Source: Planctomycetota bacterium
GTDB taxonomy: Bacteria; Planctomycetota; UBA8108
DNA: 21,114 nucleotides
Direction of reading: 5' to 3'
NCBI GenBank assembly: GCA_022451445.1
Contig: JAKUSY010000009.1
Span: forward strand, 1 to 21,114
Shown in pieces: positions 7,415 to 15,269 of this stretch. The notes below the pieces were generated by a model. That model made no database searches and was not told the DNA's origin. It saw nothing but the letters and a program-made list of their open reading frames with translations. Within the stretch, counting starts at the first letter, position 1, and the number at the start of each line of letters is the position of its first letter. The translations under genes were made by a program, and so were the position numbers.

Positions 7415-8295
7415 GCGGCCGGGGACAGGATCTCTCCGCGGGCGAGCTGGCGATGATGGCCTGCCTTCTCGAGGCCAGGGCGCCGAAGGTCGGCAACGTG
7501 CATGCGGAAAAAGACTTCCGGGGCACAACGCTGCGCCACTTCCTCGATGCCGCAGAGGCGATCGCCGGCCCCCTCGACCGGGCCGCCGGGCGGTCGCTGG
7601 GCGATACCATCCTCGAGGCCGTCACCGAGAGCCGCAGGGCGACTGGCCAGAACGTCAACCTCGGGATCATCCTGCTCCTGGGCCCCCTGGCCAGTGTTCC
7701 CGACGGCCGGAAAGCGAGCGAGGGGGTGAAGGAGGTGCTGGCCAACCTCGACGGCGAAGACTGCCGCAAGGTCTACGAGGCGATCCGGATCGCCTCCCCG
7801 GGCGGGCTGGGCAGCGTCGAGGAGGCGGACGTCAACGGTCCGCCCCCGGCTGATCTCATCGCCGCCATGGGGCTGGCCGCCGAACGGGATCTTGTCGCGC
7901 GCCAGTACGTCAATGGCTTCGAACAGGTATTCTGCGATGGCCACCGATGGCTGAACGAGGCCTGCGAGGCTGGCCTTGATCTCGACGACTCCATCGTCCG
8001 GCTCCACCTTCAGTTCATGGCGAACTATCCCGACAGCCTGATCTCCCGTAAATGCGGTCTTGAAACCGCCGAGGAAGCCGCCGCGGGAGCGGCCCGGGTA
8101 CTCGAAAGCGGCTGGCCGCTAACCGGCACCGATGGGCTCTTCGAAGAGTTCGATCAGTGGCTGCGCGAAGATGGCAACCGCCGCAACCCCGGCACCAGCG
8201 CCGATCTGGTGGCGGCCTGCTTGTTTCTCGCCCTGCGCGCTGGCATAATCGGCCTTCCGCCAATCGATCCCGGGAACGGGAACCGGCAGGCGTAG
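7411..8295 (+). CDS. CitG-like triphosphoribosyl-dephospho-CoA synthase family protein
   Basis: A 294-residue member of the CitG/MdcB family (COG1767). Family blocks are KVGNVHAEKDF (26-36) and the glycine/asparagine stretch QNVNLGIILLLGPLA, with a largely helical pattern. True CitG moves a triphosphoribosyl group from ATP to dephospho-CoA, forming an alpha-glycosidic bond, for the citrate lyase cofactor. No citrate or malonate lyase genes are here; the gene sits within H4MPT genes, as its relatives do in methylotrophs (orf5 type). An inferred role is the ribosyl-phosphate transfer that builds the alpha-ribosyl part of H4MPT. GTG start at 7411 overlaps the previous stop (GTGA), giving tight coupling. 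Stop is TAG. Family is sure; the substrate is a hypothesis. Confidence 0.87.
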   Translation: MSGRGQDLSAGELAMMACLLEARAPKVGNVHAEKDFRGTTLRHFLDAAEAIAGPLDRAAGRSLGDTILEAVTESRRATGQNVNLGIILLLGPLASVPDGRKASEGVKEVLANLDGEDCRKVYEAIRIASPGGLGSVEEADVNGPPPADLIAAMGLAAERDLVARQYVNGFEQVFCDGHRWLNEACEAGLDLDDSIVRLHLQFMANYPDSLISRKCGLETAEEAAAGAARVLESGWPLTGTDGLFEEFDQWLREDGNRRNPGTSADLVAACLFLALRAGIIGLPPIDPGNGNRQA

Positions 8296-8322
8296 CCCGG
8301 AACATACAGGAACTCCCGGACC

Positions 8323-8814
8323 ATGCGGAAATACACCGTTCGCGTATCAAAAGATTATCTCGGCTTCTGCTCCGCCCACTTCATCGTCTTCGGCAGCAAC
8401 GTCTGCGAGCGGCTGCACGGCCACAACTACCAGGTCGCCGCCGAGATCGAGGACGAGCTCAAGGCGGACCACCTGGTCTTTGATTTCATCGAGTTCAAGC
8501 AGATCCTCGAGGGCATCACAGACAGCCTGGATCATCGGATGCTGATCCCCCTCAACAGCGACACCCTCGGAGTCGAGGTCACGGAAGAAAACGTACGCAT
8601 CACCTCCGATGAGAAAGAGTGGATCATCCCCCGTGACGACTGCGTGCTGCTGCCCATAGAGAATACGACGGCAGAATTGCTGGCCCGCTGGGTCTCCGGG
8701 CAGCTCAGTGAAAAGCTGGAAGCGAAGCTCGGACAGCTCCCCCGCGTTCTGCGCGTGGAGGTCTTTGAATCCCCGGGACAGAGCGCCACGATCGAACTCA
8801 GAAACGAGGCCTGA
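8323..8814 (+). CDS. 6-pyruvoyl-tetrahydropterin synthase / QueD family enzyme
   Basis: A 163-residue COG0720 enzyme acting on 7,8-dihydroneopterin triphosphate. Zinc ligands are His19 (FCSAHF), His32 and His34 in C28-E-R-L-H-G-H34. Asp69-His70 (SLDHRM) and Glu107 or so (PIENTTAE) complete the usual catalytic set. The catalytic Cys is present and is followed directly by Glu; as I recall, the C-E-x-x-H-G-H pattern marks members that can also cut the side chain to 6-hydroxymethyl-dihydropterin, replacing FolB. That product would suit H4MPT head-group synthesis. It is longer than typical QueD (about 120 residues) owing to an insertion between Leu76 and Pro105. No queuosine genes are nearby. It lies 27 bases after the CitG-like gene and 37 before the SDR. 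Family is sure; product is inferred. Confidence 0.88.
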   Translation: MRKYTVRVSKDYLGFCSAHFIVFGSNVCERLHGHNYQVAAEIEDELKADHLVFDFIEFKQILEGITDSLDHRMLIPLNSDTLGVEVTEENVRITSDEKEWIIPRDDCVLLPIENTTAELLARWVSGQLSEKLEAKLGQLPRVLRVEVFESPGQSATIELRNEA

Positions 8815-8851
8815 GCGCGACCGCCTCCTCCCCCAGCGTAAGGGAAGAACC

Positions 8852-9634
8852 GTGAGCGAAAACGAACTGACGCAGGACTCTCTTTCACTCGAGGGACGCC
8901 GGGCCGTCGTCACCGGCTCATCCTCGGGAATCGGCCGCGCCATAGCCCTCGAGCTGGCCGCCGCGGGCGCCGAGCTCGTGCTCCACGCCAACCGCTCGGT
9001 CGCCGAAGGAGAAGAGCTCCGGGAACAGATCAGGGCCCGGGGCGGTCGTTGCGAATTTCTCCAGGCCGACCTGGGCGCCGCGGGGGAGGCCGATGCCTTC
9101 TTCGAGGCGGCCCTCGACGCCCTGGGGAGCATCGATATCTGGATCAACAACGCCGGCGTCGACATCCTGACGGGAGAGGGCGCCCGGCTGTCCTACCAGG
9201 AGAAGATCGATGCCCTCATCGCCGTCGACCTCCGAGCCAGCATACTGCTGGGGCGCAGAGCCGGCGCGCTCATGAAAGAGCAGGGCAACGGTGTCATTCT
9301 CAACATGGGCTGGGACCAGGCGGCTGTCGGCATGGAGGGCGAGAGCGGCGAGCTCTTCGGCTCCATCAAGGGCGCCGTGATGGCCTTCACGAAGAGCCTG
9401 GCCCTGGGCCTGGCTCCCGAGGTGAGGGTCAACTGCCTGGCGCCCGGCTGGATCCGGACAGCCTGGGCGGAGGAGGCGCCGGCTGAGTGGCAGGAGCGGG
9501 TGCTCAGAGAGGTTCCGCTCGAGCGCTGGGGCACCCCCGAGGACATCGCCCGCACGGCACGGTTCCTGGTCTCAGATGAGGCGAGCTACATCAGCGCCCA
9601 GGTTGTCAACATCAACGGCGGGGCCGTCACCTGA
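8852..9634 (+). CDS. Short-chain dehydrogenase/reductase with altered active site
   Basis: A 260-residue SDR with an intact Rossmann fold: VVTGSSSGIGRAI holds the dinucleotide loop (Gly22, Gly26, Gly28) and INNAGVD (98-104) the structural Asn-Asn-Ala-Gly. The expected Y-x-x-x-K is F169-G-S-I-K173, so the catalytic Tyr is Phe, and the usual Ser before it is replaced in the segment ILNMGWDQAAVG. HANRS (45-49) suggests NADP(H) binding like pteridine reductases. GTG 8852 is chosen because GGGAAG precedes it and the frame before it is antisense-like; an ATG at 8708 inside the PTPS gene is rejected. Its place between PTPS-like and pterin dehydratase genes points to a pterin substrate, perhaps a dihydropterin reduction, but this is inference, and the residue changes could mean a non-reductive or binding role. 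Confidence 0.86.
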   Translation: MSENELTQDSLSLEGRRAVVTGSSSGIGRAIALELAAAGAELVLHANRSVAEGEELREQIRARGGRCEFLQADLGAAGEADAFFEAALDALGSIDIWINNAGVDILTGEGARLSYQEKIDALIAVDLRASILLGRRAGALMKEQGNGVILNMGWDQAAVGMEGESGELFGSIKGAVMAFTKSLALGLAPEVRVNCLAPGWIRTAWAEEAPAEWQERVLREVPLERWGTPEDIARTARFLVSDEASYISAQVVNINGGAVT

Positions 9635-9757
9635 TCCCAGAGGTGTCACAGCCCATCTTTTCAAACGACTTCGAGGCCGGATTCTGTTAATTGTTGGTAT
9701 TCGCCGGACAGGAAATAAACGGCCCCAGGGGCCAGTCTCAAAACAGGAGCCGCAAGC

Positions 9758-10102
9758 ATGAGCGACGAGAAGGTCTACAGCGAGGAAGAGATCCTCGAAA
9801 AACTCAACAAGCTGCCGGGCTGGGAGCTCCGCGATGGCTGGATCCGCAGGAGCTTCAAAACGCCGGGCTGGCCCCACACCCTGATGCTCGTCAACGCCAT
9901 CGGCTACAGGGCCGAGGCGGGCTTCCATCACCCGGACCTCGAGGTCGGGTGGGCCAGGGTAGTCGTCAGGCTGCAGACCCACAGCGCCGGAGGGGTCACC
10001 GACAAGGACCTCACTCTCGCCGGTGAGATCGAGGAGCGCTCCACCGGGCTGCCCGATGGCGACAGCGCCCTCGAGGGCTTCCCCAAGAAATGGATACGGT
10101 AA
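9758..10102 (+). CDS. Pterin-4a-carbinolamine dehydratase family protein
   Basis: A 114-residue PCD/DCoH-family protein that normally dehydrates 4a-hydroxytetrahydropterins formed by aromatic amino acid hydroxylases. The active-site pattern is present: FHHPDLEVGW (56-65) with His57-His58, and LQTHSAGGVTDKD (72-84) with His75 and Asp84. The ribosomal site AGGAG lies about nine bases before ATG 9758, after a 123-base gap from the SDR that holds a short palindrome (9721-9733) and no clear promoter. No aromatic amino acid hydroxylase is in the window; the gene is 9 bases before the DHPS-related gene and in the cofactor run, so it probably serves pterin or H4MPT synthesis or recycling. Family is sure; role here is inferred. 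Confidence 0.9.
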   Translation: MSDEKVYSEEEILEKLNKLPGWELRDGWIRRSFKTPGWPHTLMLVNAIGYRAEAGFHHPDLEVGWARVVVRLQTHSAGGVTDKDLTLAGEIEERSTGLPDGDSALEGFPKKWIR

Positions 10103-10111
10103 GAGGCTGAA

Positions 10112-11491
10112 ATGCCTGACTCCCGGACCAGAGGCTTCGTCACCGGCAAGCTGGCTGCTCCGGCGCTGCGCAGGCTCCTCGACAACCTGGAACCGGAGCT
10201 CGACTTCAAGCCGGTGGTCATCGAGTTGAATATAGACGTCGCGGCCCTGATGACGCCGGACTGGGTAGCGCGTAAACTGGAAATCGGCCCGGAGAGCGGT
10301 TCCCTGGTACTTCCCGGTCATTGCACGGGAGAGCTCGACGTCATCGAAAAAGCCACTGGGGTGAAAACCGAGCGCGGGCCGAAAGACCTTCGAAAGCTGC
10401 CGGTACACCTCGGGAGTAAACCAGTGGAAGAAGACTACGGTACCCACGATATTGAGATCATCGCCGAGATCAACCACGTACCGCAACTCGATCCGAAAGC
10501 GATCCTCGCGCAGGCGAAAAGCTACGGAGGCGATGGGGCCGACATCATCGACCTCGGGTGTGATCGAGGCGAACCCTTCGAGGCTATCGGGAAAATCACC
10601 GGCATGCTTCGAGATGAGGGCTTCCGCGTATCGGTCGACAGCTTCAACGCTCGCGAAATCGAGCTTGCCGTCTCGAGCGGGGCCGAGCTGGTTCTCAGCG
10701 TCAACTCCGAAAATATCGACGTGGCGCGTTCGCTCGGCTGCGAGGTGGTCCTCGTCCCCGATGAAAACGCGACCCTCGGCGGCATCGACGAAAACGTGAA
10801 CAAGCTCGAATCGTGGGGAGCTGCCTACCGCATCGACCCGGTCATCGAGCCCATCGGTTTCGGCTTCGCGCAATCTCTCGGCCGCTACCTGGAAATTCGA
10901 AAACGCTACCCCGACGCGGAAATCATGATGGGCATCGGCAACCTCACCGAGCTCACCGATGCCGACTCAGCGCCGATCAATCTCCTCCTGCTGGGATTCT
11001 GCCAGGAGACCGGGATCCGCAGCGTGCTCACCACCGAGGTGATCCACTGGGCCTCATCGAGCGTGCGAGAATGCGATCTGGCCAGGAAGCTGGTCCACTA
11101 CGCCTGCACCGGGGGGCACCTGCCCAAGCACCGCGAAGCGAAGCTGCACCTGCTGCGCGACCCGAACCTCCTGGAACACGGAACAAAGGCGCTCGAGGAA
11201 ATCGCCGCGGGCATCAGGGATCGCAACTTCAGGCTGTTCGCGGAGAACGGAGAAATCCACGCGATCTCCGGCGCGGGACACATTCAGGGGAAGGACCCTT
11301 TCGAAATTTTCGAGCAGCTCTCGGTGGATGATCCCTCCCACGCGTTCTACCTAGGCTACGAGATGGCAAAGGCCGTCACCGCGCTGACGCTGAAAAAGAA
11401 CTACGTCCAGGATGAAGCCCTGAACTGGGGATTCCTGACCCGGCAGGAAGAAAGCCACCTCGACAGGAGAGAGAAGCGGCCGGAAAAATGA
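10112..11491 (+). CDS. Dihydropteroate-synthase-related protein of H4MPT clusters (DUF6513 type)
   Basis: A 459-residue protein. After an N-terminal extension of about 110 residues comes a dihydropteroate-synthase-like TIM barrel: IIAEINHVPQLDP (116-128), GADIIDLGCDRGEP (142-155, like the GADIIDIGGE motif of DHPS) and RVSVDSFNA (172-180). Such proteins occur in archaea and in the H4MPT clusters of bacteria and are the best candidates for joining the pterin diphosphate to the ribofuranosyl-aminobenzene unit, analogous to folate synthesis. The last 130 residues carry extra conserved-looking segments such as TTEVIHWASSSVREC and ACTGGHLPKHREAKL that DHPS lacks. It starts 9 bases after pcd and overlaps pabB by four bases (ATGA, 11488-11491). 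Family is sure; the exact reaction is inferred. Confidence 0.88.
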   Translation: MPDSRTRGFVTGKLAAPALRRLLDNLEPELDFKPVVIELNIDVAALMTPDWVARKLEIGPESGSLVLPGHCTGELDVIEKATGVKTERGPKDLRKLPVHLGSKPVEEDYGTHDIEIIAEINHVPQLDPKAILAQAKSYGGDGADIIDLGCDRGEPFEAIGKITGMLRDEGFRVSVDSFNAREIELAVSSGAELVLSVNSENIDVARSLGCEVVLVPDENATLGGIDENVNKLESWGAAYRIDPVIEPIGFGFAQSLGRYLEIRKRYPDAEIMMGIGNLTELTDADSAPINLLLLGFCQETGIRSVLTTEVIHWASSSVRECDLARKLVHYACTGGHLPKHREAKLHLLRDPNLLEHGTKALEEIAAGIRDRNFRLFAENGEIHAISGAGHIQGKDPFEIFEQLSVDDPSHAFYLGYEMAKAVTALTLKKNYVQDEALNWGFLTRQEESHLDRREKRPEK

Positions 11492-13005
11492 CCTCTCCCA
11501 CCGTCCATTCCAACGGGAGCTCCGCTCAACCACTGGTCGAAGAGATCCCGGGCGCGCCATCGCCCGAGGAGGCCTTCAAACGTCTCTCGGGGCTCCCCTT
11601 TCTCCTCTTCCTCGACAGCGCGGCGGCTGATGATGCCGAGGGATGCCATTCCTACCTGGCCGCCTGCCCCTTCGAAGCGCTCAGGACCTCGGGTCGGACG
11701 ACCGAGATCCTCAAGTCCACCGGATCCGAAGTGGAAAACGTCTCCTATGAAATCTCCGGCAGGGAAGGCGGCGATCCGTTCGAGCTCCTGCGCCTGCGCC
11801 TGGAAAGCTGGAGGGCGCCACAGGTAGCCGGCCTGCAGCCGTTCCAGGGCGGAGCAGCCGGACTCTTCGGTTACGGCCTCGCGCACCGCATCGAGAACAT
11901 CCCCCGGCCCCGGCACAACGAATTCGAAGTGCCGGACATGGTCATCGGCCTCTACGACTGGGTGCTGGCCTGGGACCACGGCAGCGAAACCTGCCGGATC
12001 ATCTCACATGGTTTTCCCGCCGAGGCGGCGCAACGGCAACGACGGGCGGCCGACCGAATCAGGGAAGTGAAGAAACTGCTCTTGAAAACGACCGATACCC
12101 GCGCGCGCGAAAGCGAATCCATGCCGCCGCTTTCACGCGAGGAGCTCGCGGAGACATGGGATGTGCCCGAGTTTCCCGGCATGCTGAGCAATTTCTCCAG
12201 GGACGACTACACCAGGGCCGTAGCGCGCTCGATCGAATACATCCGTGCCGGGGATATTTTCCAGGTCAACCTTTCTCAACGCCTGGCCTGCCCGGCTCCC
12301 GGTAGCCCTGAAAACTTCTACCTGGCCCTGCGCAAATCGAACCCGGCACCCTACGCCGGCTACTTCGACCTGGGAGAGTACGTGATAGCCAGCAGCTCGC
12401 CGGAACAATTTCTCAGCGTCGAGGGAGAGCTCGTAACCACCCGTCCGATCAAGGGCACCTGCTCACGGGGCTATACTCCCGAGGAGGACCTCAGCCGCAG
12501 GGGCCATCTCACGCAGAGCGGCAAGGACCAGGCCGAGAACGTCATGATCGTCGACCTCCTGCGCAACGATCTCTCTCGCGTCTGCCGCCCCCACAGCGTC
12601 GAGGTCCCGCATCTCTTCGAAATCGAACGCCATCCCACCGTCTACCACCTCGTCTCGGAAATCAGCGGACGAATCAGGGAGGATCGAGACGTCATCGACC
12701 TGCTTCGGGCCGCCTTCCCCGGCGGCTCGATCACGGGGGCTCCGAAGGTGCGGGCGATGGAGATCATCTCTGAACTCGAGCCCACCGCGCGCGGACCCTA
12801 TTGCGGCAGCCTTGCCTGGCTGGGCTTCGGCGGCGGGCTGCAGAGCAGTATCCTCATCCGGACTGTGACAATCGGCCGAGGCTGGCTTCAGATGCCGGTA
12901 GGCGGCGGGATCGTATCGGACTCATCCCCGGAGGCGGAATACCAGGAAACCCTCCAGAAGGCCACCGGCATGCTGCCGGCCCTTATCAAGGACGCCACGG
13001 ACTGA
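11488..13005 (+). CDS. pabB: Para-aminobenzoate synthase component I
   Basis: Forms 4-amino-4-deoxychorismate from chorismate and ammonia, supplying p-aminobenzoate, which is the arylamine part of H4MPT (and of folate). The 505-residue protein has an N-terminal domain (1-225) and a chorismate-binding domain (230-500) with SRPIKGTCSRG-type block around TTRPIKGTCSRGY (317-329), ENVMIVDLLRNDLSRV (350-365) and FPGGSITGAPKVRAM (410-424). Lys322 in P-I-K-G-T is the mark of PabB; anthranilate synthase has Ala there. ATG 11488 overlaps the previous stop. The glutaminase partner PabA and the lyase PabC are absent from the window. It ends the operon, facing the S46 peptidase gene across 26 bases. Confidence 0.92.
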   Translation: MTSPTVHSNGSSAQPLVEEIPGAPSPEEAFKRLSGLPFLLFLDSAAADDAEGCHSYLAACPFEALRTSGRTTEILKSTGSEVENVSYEISGREGGDPFELLRLRLESWRAPQVAGLQPFQGGAAGLFGYGLAHRIENIPRPRHNEFEVPDMVIGLYDWVLAWDHGSETCRIISHGFPAEAAQRQRRAADRIREVKKLLLKTTDTRARESESMPPLSREELAETWDVPEFPGMLSNFSRDDYTRAVARSIEYIRAGDIFQVNLSQRLACPAPGSPENFYLALRKSNPAPYAGYFDLGEYVIASSSPEQFLSVEGELVTTRPIKGTCSRGYTPEEDLSRRGHLTQSGKDQAENVMIVDLLRNDLSRVCRPHSVEVPHLFEIERHPTVYHLVSEISGRIREDRDVIDLLRAAFPGGSITGAPKVRAMEIISELEPTARGPYCGSLAWLGFGGGLQSSILIRTVTIGRGWLQMPVGGGIVSDSSPEAEYQETLQKATGMLPALIKDATD

Positions 13006-13031
13006 GACGGTCCCTCGGCGCCGTCCCGGGC

Positions 13032-15131
13032 TCATTTCCGGCCGCCGAGGATCTCCTTCACCAGCGCATCCATTCCATACACATTGCTCAACGCCTCGAT
13101 GATCGCCTCGGCATTCACGGAAACCGCCCGTGCCTGCTCCTCGGTATAGACCACGTCGAGCACCAGGCTGTGAATATTGCCGTCAAAGATCAGGCCCACG
13201 ACCTCCGCCTCACGGTTGATGACGGGACTGCCGGAGTTGCCTCCGATGATGTCCGGCGTCGAGACAAAGTTGAAGGGCACGTCCGCGCCGACCTTCTTCC
13301 TGGCCTTGCGCCAGCTCTCGGGCAACGTATAGGCCTCCTCTCCCTCGCGCTCGGCGGCTAGCTCCCAGGCCCTGCCCAGCTTCGTATGATGGGGAACATC
13401 ACGGCCATCCTCCTTCCAGCCCTTGACCACGCCGGTGGCAAGTCTCAGGGTGAAGGTCGCATCCGGATAGACCGCTGTGCCGGTGGCGGCGAAGGTAGCG
13501 CTCGAGATGCGGCCGTAGGCCTCGTTGCGGACGCTCGTCACGAGATCCTCGTATTTGCGTCGGATGGCGCGGGCGTCGGGCTCCACGCTCCGGGCGAGCT
13601 CGATCATCGGATCAGCCAGCTTGGCAAGCTCCTCGCGGCCGCCACCAAGCAGCGTCTTGCGGGCGTCCACATCGCCAAGGCTGGTCCCCGAGACGAGCTC
13701 ATGGGCCCGCTCAGCCGGAGAGTGTCCGGCCATCACCAGCTTCACATAGGGATGCTCCGCTCCGAAAACCTTCATGAAGTGGGTCAGGGAATCGGTGAGC
13801 TTCGCCTTCTCGAGCGCCGGGTAGACCGGCGCCGGGGACTCGAGGCTCATCCGGACCGATGGAAGCCGCGTATCCCTGTACTCGGGCAGACGGTCACTCG
13901 AGGGCTTCCCCTGTTCATCCGCCAGCCGCAGGATGGTCCGGGCACTTCGATAGAGCGTCGACCAGAAGGCTCGTCCTCCCTCGAGAAAGATGTACTCCTC
14001 CCTGAACTTCCTCGATGCATCCATCGAATGACGAATTCTCTCCCAATCATCGAGACTGGCGCCAAGCTCGGCGTTCGCCGCCACGGCAGCCTGCAGCTTT
14101 CTCTCCTGGCGAAGCTTCGATTCGAACGTGGCTGGGCTCAGCAACCCGCCGAGGGTACCTCTCATAGCCTTGCGGCTGTTCTCAATCCCGAAGAGATCCC
14201 CCCGGGCGATCCGCTTGAGCTCCGGTCCCTCGATAGCGAATTGCTGCAGGGCAATCTCCCTGCGGTAGAGCAATTCGAGATAGGAGGGATAGGCGACATC
14301 CCTGAGAAACCGGAGATGGTCGACGGTATTGAGACGCTGGGTGCTTCCAGGATGACCCGAGACCATGACCAGCTCTCCGGCCCGGGTGCCGCGAACGCTC
14401 CAGCGAAGCCAGTCATCCATCTTCGCCGGTTTCCCATCCTCGTAGAGCCGGAGAAAGGAAACGTCGAGACAGTAGCGCGGAAACTCAAAATTGTCTCCGT
14501 CACCTCCGAAGAAGGCGATCGCCACCTCTGGAGCCATCACGAGCCGTACATCATCGTAGCGCTTGTAGCGATAGAGATGGTACTGGCCGCCTCGATAGAG
14601 CATCACGATCTCGCTGTGAAGACCGGTTTTTTCTTTCGACTCCTTCTCGATGACGGCGCGCTCCGCCCGGCGGGCCTGCTCGGCGGCCCCCGGATCCGGA
14701 GCGCCGCCGCCGGCCTTCTTCACCCGGTCGGTAACATCCTCGATCTCCCAGAGAATGTTGATCTCGGTATCCGGGCATTTCAGCTCCTCGCCCCGGCTCC
14801 GCGCGAAGAAGCCCTTCTCGAGATAATTATTCTCCGCCGTGCTCAGCTTCTGCAGGATGTCCTCAACGACGTGATGATTCGTCATCACCAGCCCGTTCGC
14901 CGACACCACGGAACCCGAGCCGCCGGTGGAGATCCTCGTGGAGGAACGCATGACGTGACGTGCCCACTTCCCATCGGGCTTGAAGCCGTATTTTTTTTCG
15001 AGCTGATCGAGAGGAAGCCGGCTGAAAAGCCACATCCCCTCATCGGCGGAGCAGATGAGGGGAGCCAGACAGGCCAGCAGAACGGGAATTCCACGGGTCA
15101 TCGCGGAAAATGCCTTCCATACTAATTTCAT
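13032..15131 (-). CDS. S46 family dipeptidyl-peptidase (DPP7/DPP11-like)
   Basis: A 699-residue secreted serine peptidase that removes dipeptides from peptide N-termini, probably in the periplasm. A signal peptide (MKLVWKAFSAMTRGIPVLLA…, cut likely after CSA28) comes first. The chymotrypsin-like half holds ANGLVMTNHHVVED with the catalytic His (86 or 87), and the C-terminal half holds GGNSGSPVINRE with catalytic Ser633. FDGN with Gly651 stands where, as I recall, DPP7-type enzymes have Gly and DPP11 types Arg, which favours a broad hydrophobic preference. The frame is open to 15251, but ATG 15131 is chosen because GGAAAG precedes it and the signal peptide follows at once. It diverges from the phosphatase-ceramidase gene; the 138-base region between them shows no clear promoter by eye. 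Confidence 0.92.
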   Translation of the reverse strand: MKLVWKAFSAMTRGIPVLLACLAPLICSADEGMWLFSRLPLDQLEKKYGFKPDGKWARHVMRSSTRISTGGSGSVVSANGLVMTNHHVVEDILQKLSTAENNYLEKGFFARSRGEELKCPDTEINILWEIEDVTDRVKKAGGGAPDPGAAEQARRAERAVIEKESKEKTGLHSEIVMLYRGGQYHLYRYKRYDDVRLVMAPEVAIAFFGGDGDNFEFPRYCLDVSFLRLYEDGKPAKMDDWLRWSVRGTRAGELVMVSGHPGSTQRLNTVDHLRFLRDVAYPSYLELLYRREIALQQFAIEGPELKRIARGDLFGIENSRKAMRGTLGGLLSPATFESKLRQERKLQAAVAANAELGASLDDWERIRHSMDASRKFREEYIFLEGGRAFWSTLYRSARTILRLADEQGKPSSDRLPEYRDTRLPSVRMSLESPAPVYPALEKAKLTDSLTHFMKVFGAEHPYVKLVMAGHSPAERAHELVSGTSLGDVDARKTLLGGGREELAKLADPMIELARSVEPDARAIRRKYEDLVTSVRNEAYGRISSATFAATGTAVYPDATFTLRLATGVVKGWKEDGRDVPHHTKLGRAWELAAEREGEEAYTLPESWRKARKKVGADVPFNFVSTPDIIGGNSGSPVINREAEVVGLIFDGNIHSLVLDVVYTEEQARAVSVNAEAIIEALSNVYGMDALVKEILGGRK

Positions 15132-15269
15132 GAGCTTTCCTTTATCCTGTTTTCGATTCGCACAGACAAGCGGCGCTCGTGGTGCAGTCGCTGAGAGCCG
15201 TCCTAGCCCCAGGAAGACGAGATCGTATCCCCGATAACACCTCGAGCGCAAGGATCCCGAACCTCGCTA

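Noticed and set aside
7411..8295. Citrate lyase cofactor synthesis
   Set aside because: No citC, citD, citE, citF or citX genes are adjacent; the context is H4MPT synthesis.
9721..9733. Palindrome GGCCCC-A-GGGGCC before the pcd gene as a terminator or operator
   Set aside because: It is short, has no T run after it, and a loop of one base in full pairing is not feasible; likely chance in GC-rich DNA.
13003..13031. Hairpin GACGG/CCGTC between pabB and the S46 gene as a bidirectional terminator
   Set aside because: Stem of only five pairs and no T tract on either side.
15132..15269. Promoter TTGTCT / GATAAA upstream of the S46 gene
   Set aside because: The -10 box would overlap the ribosomal site, leaving almost no leader.
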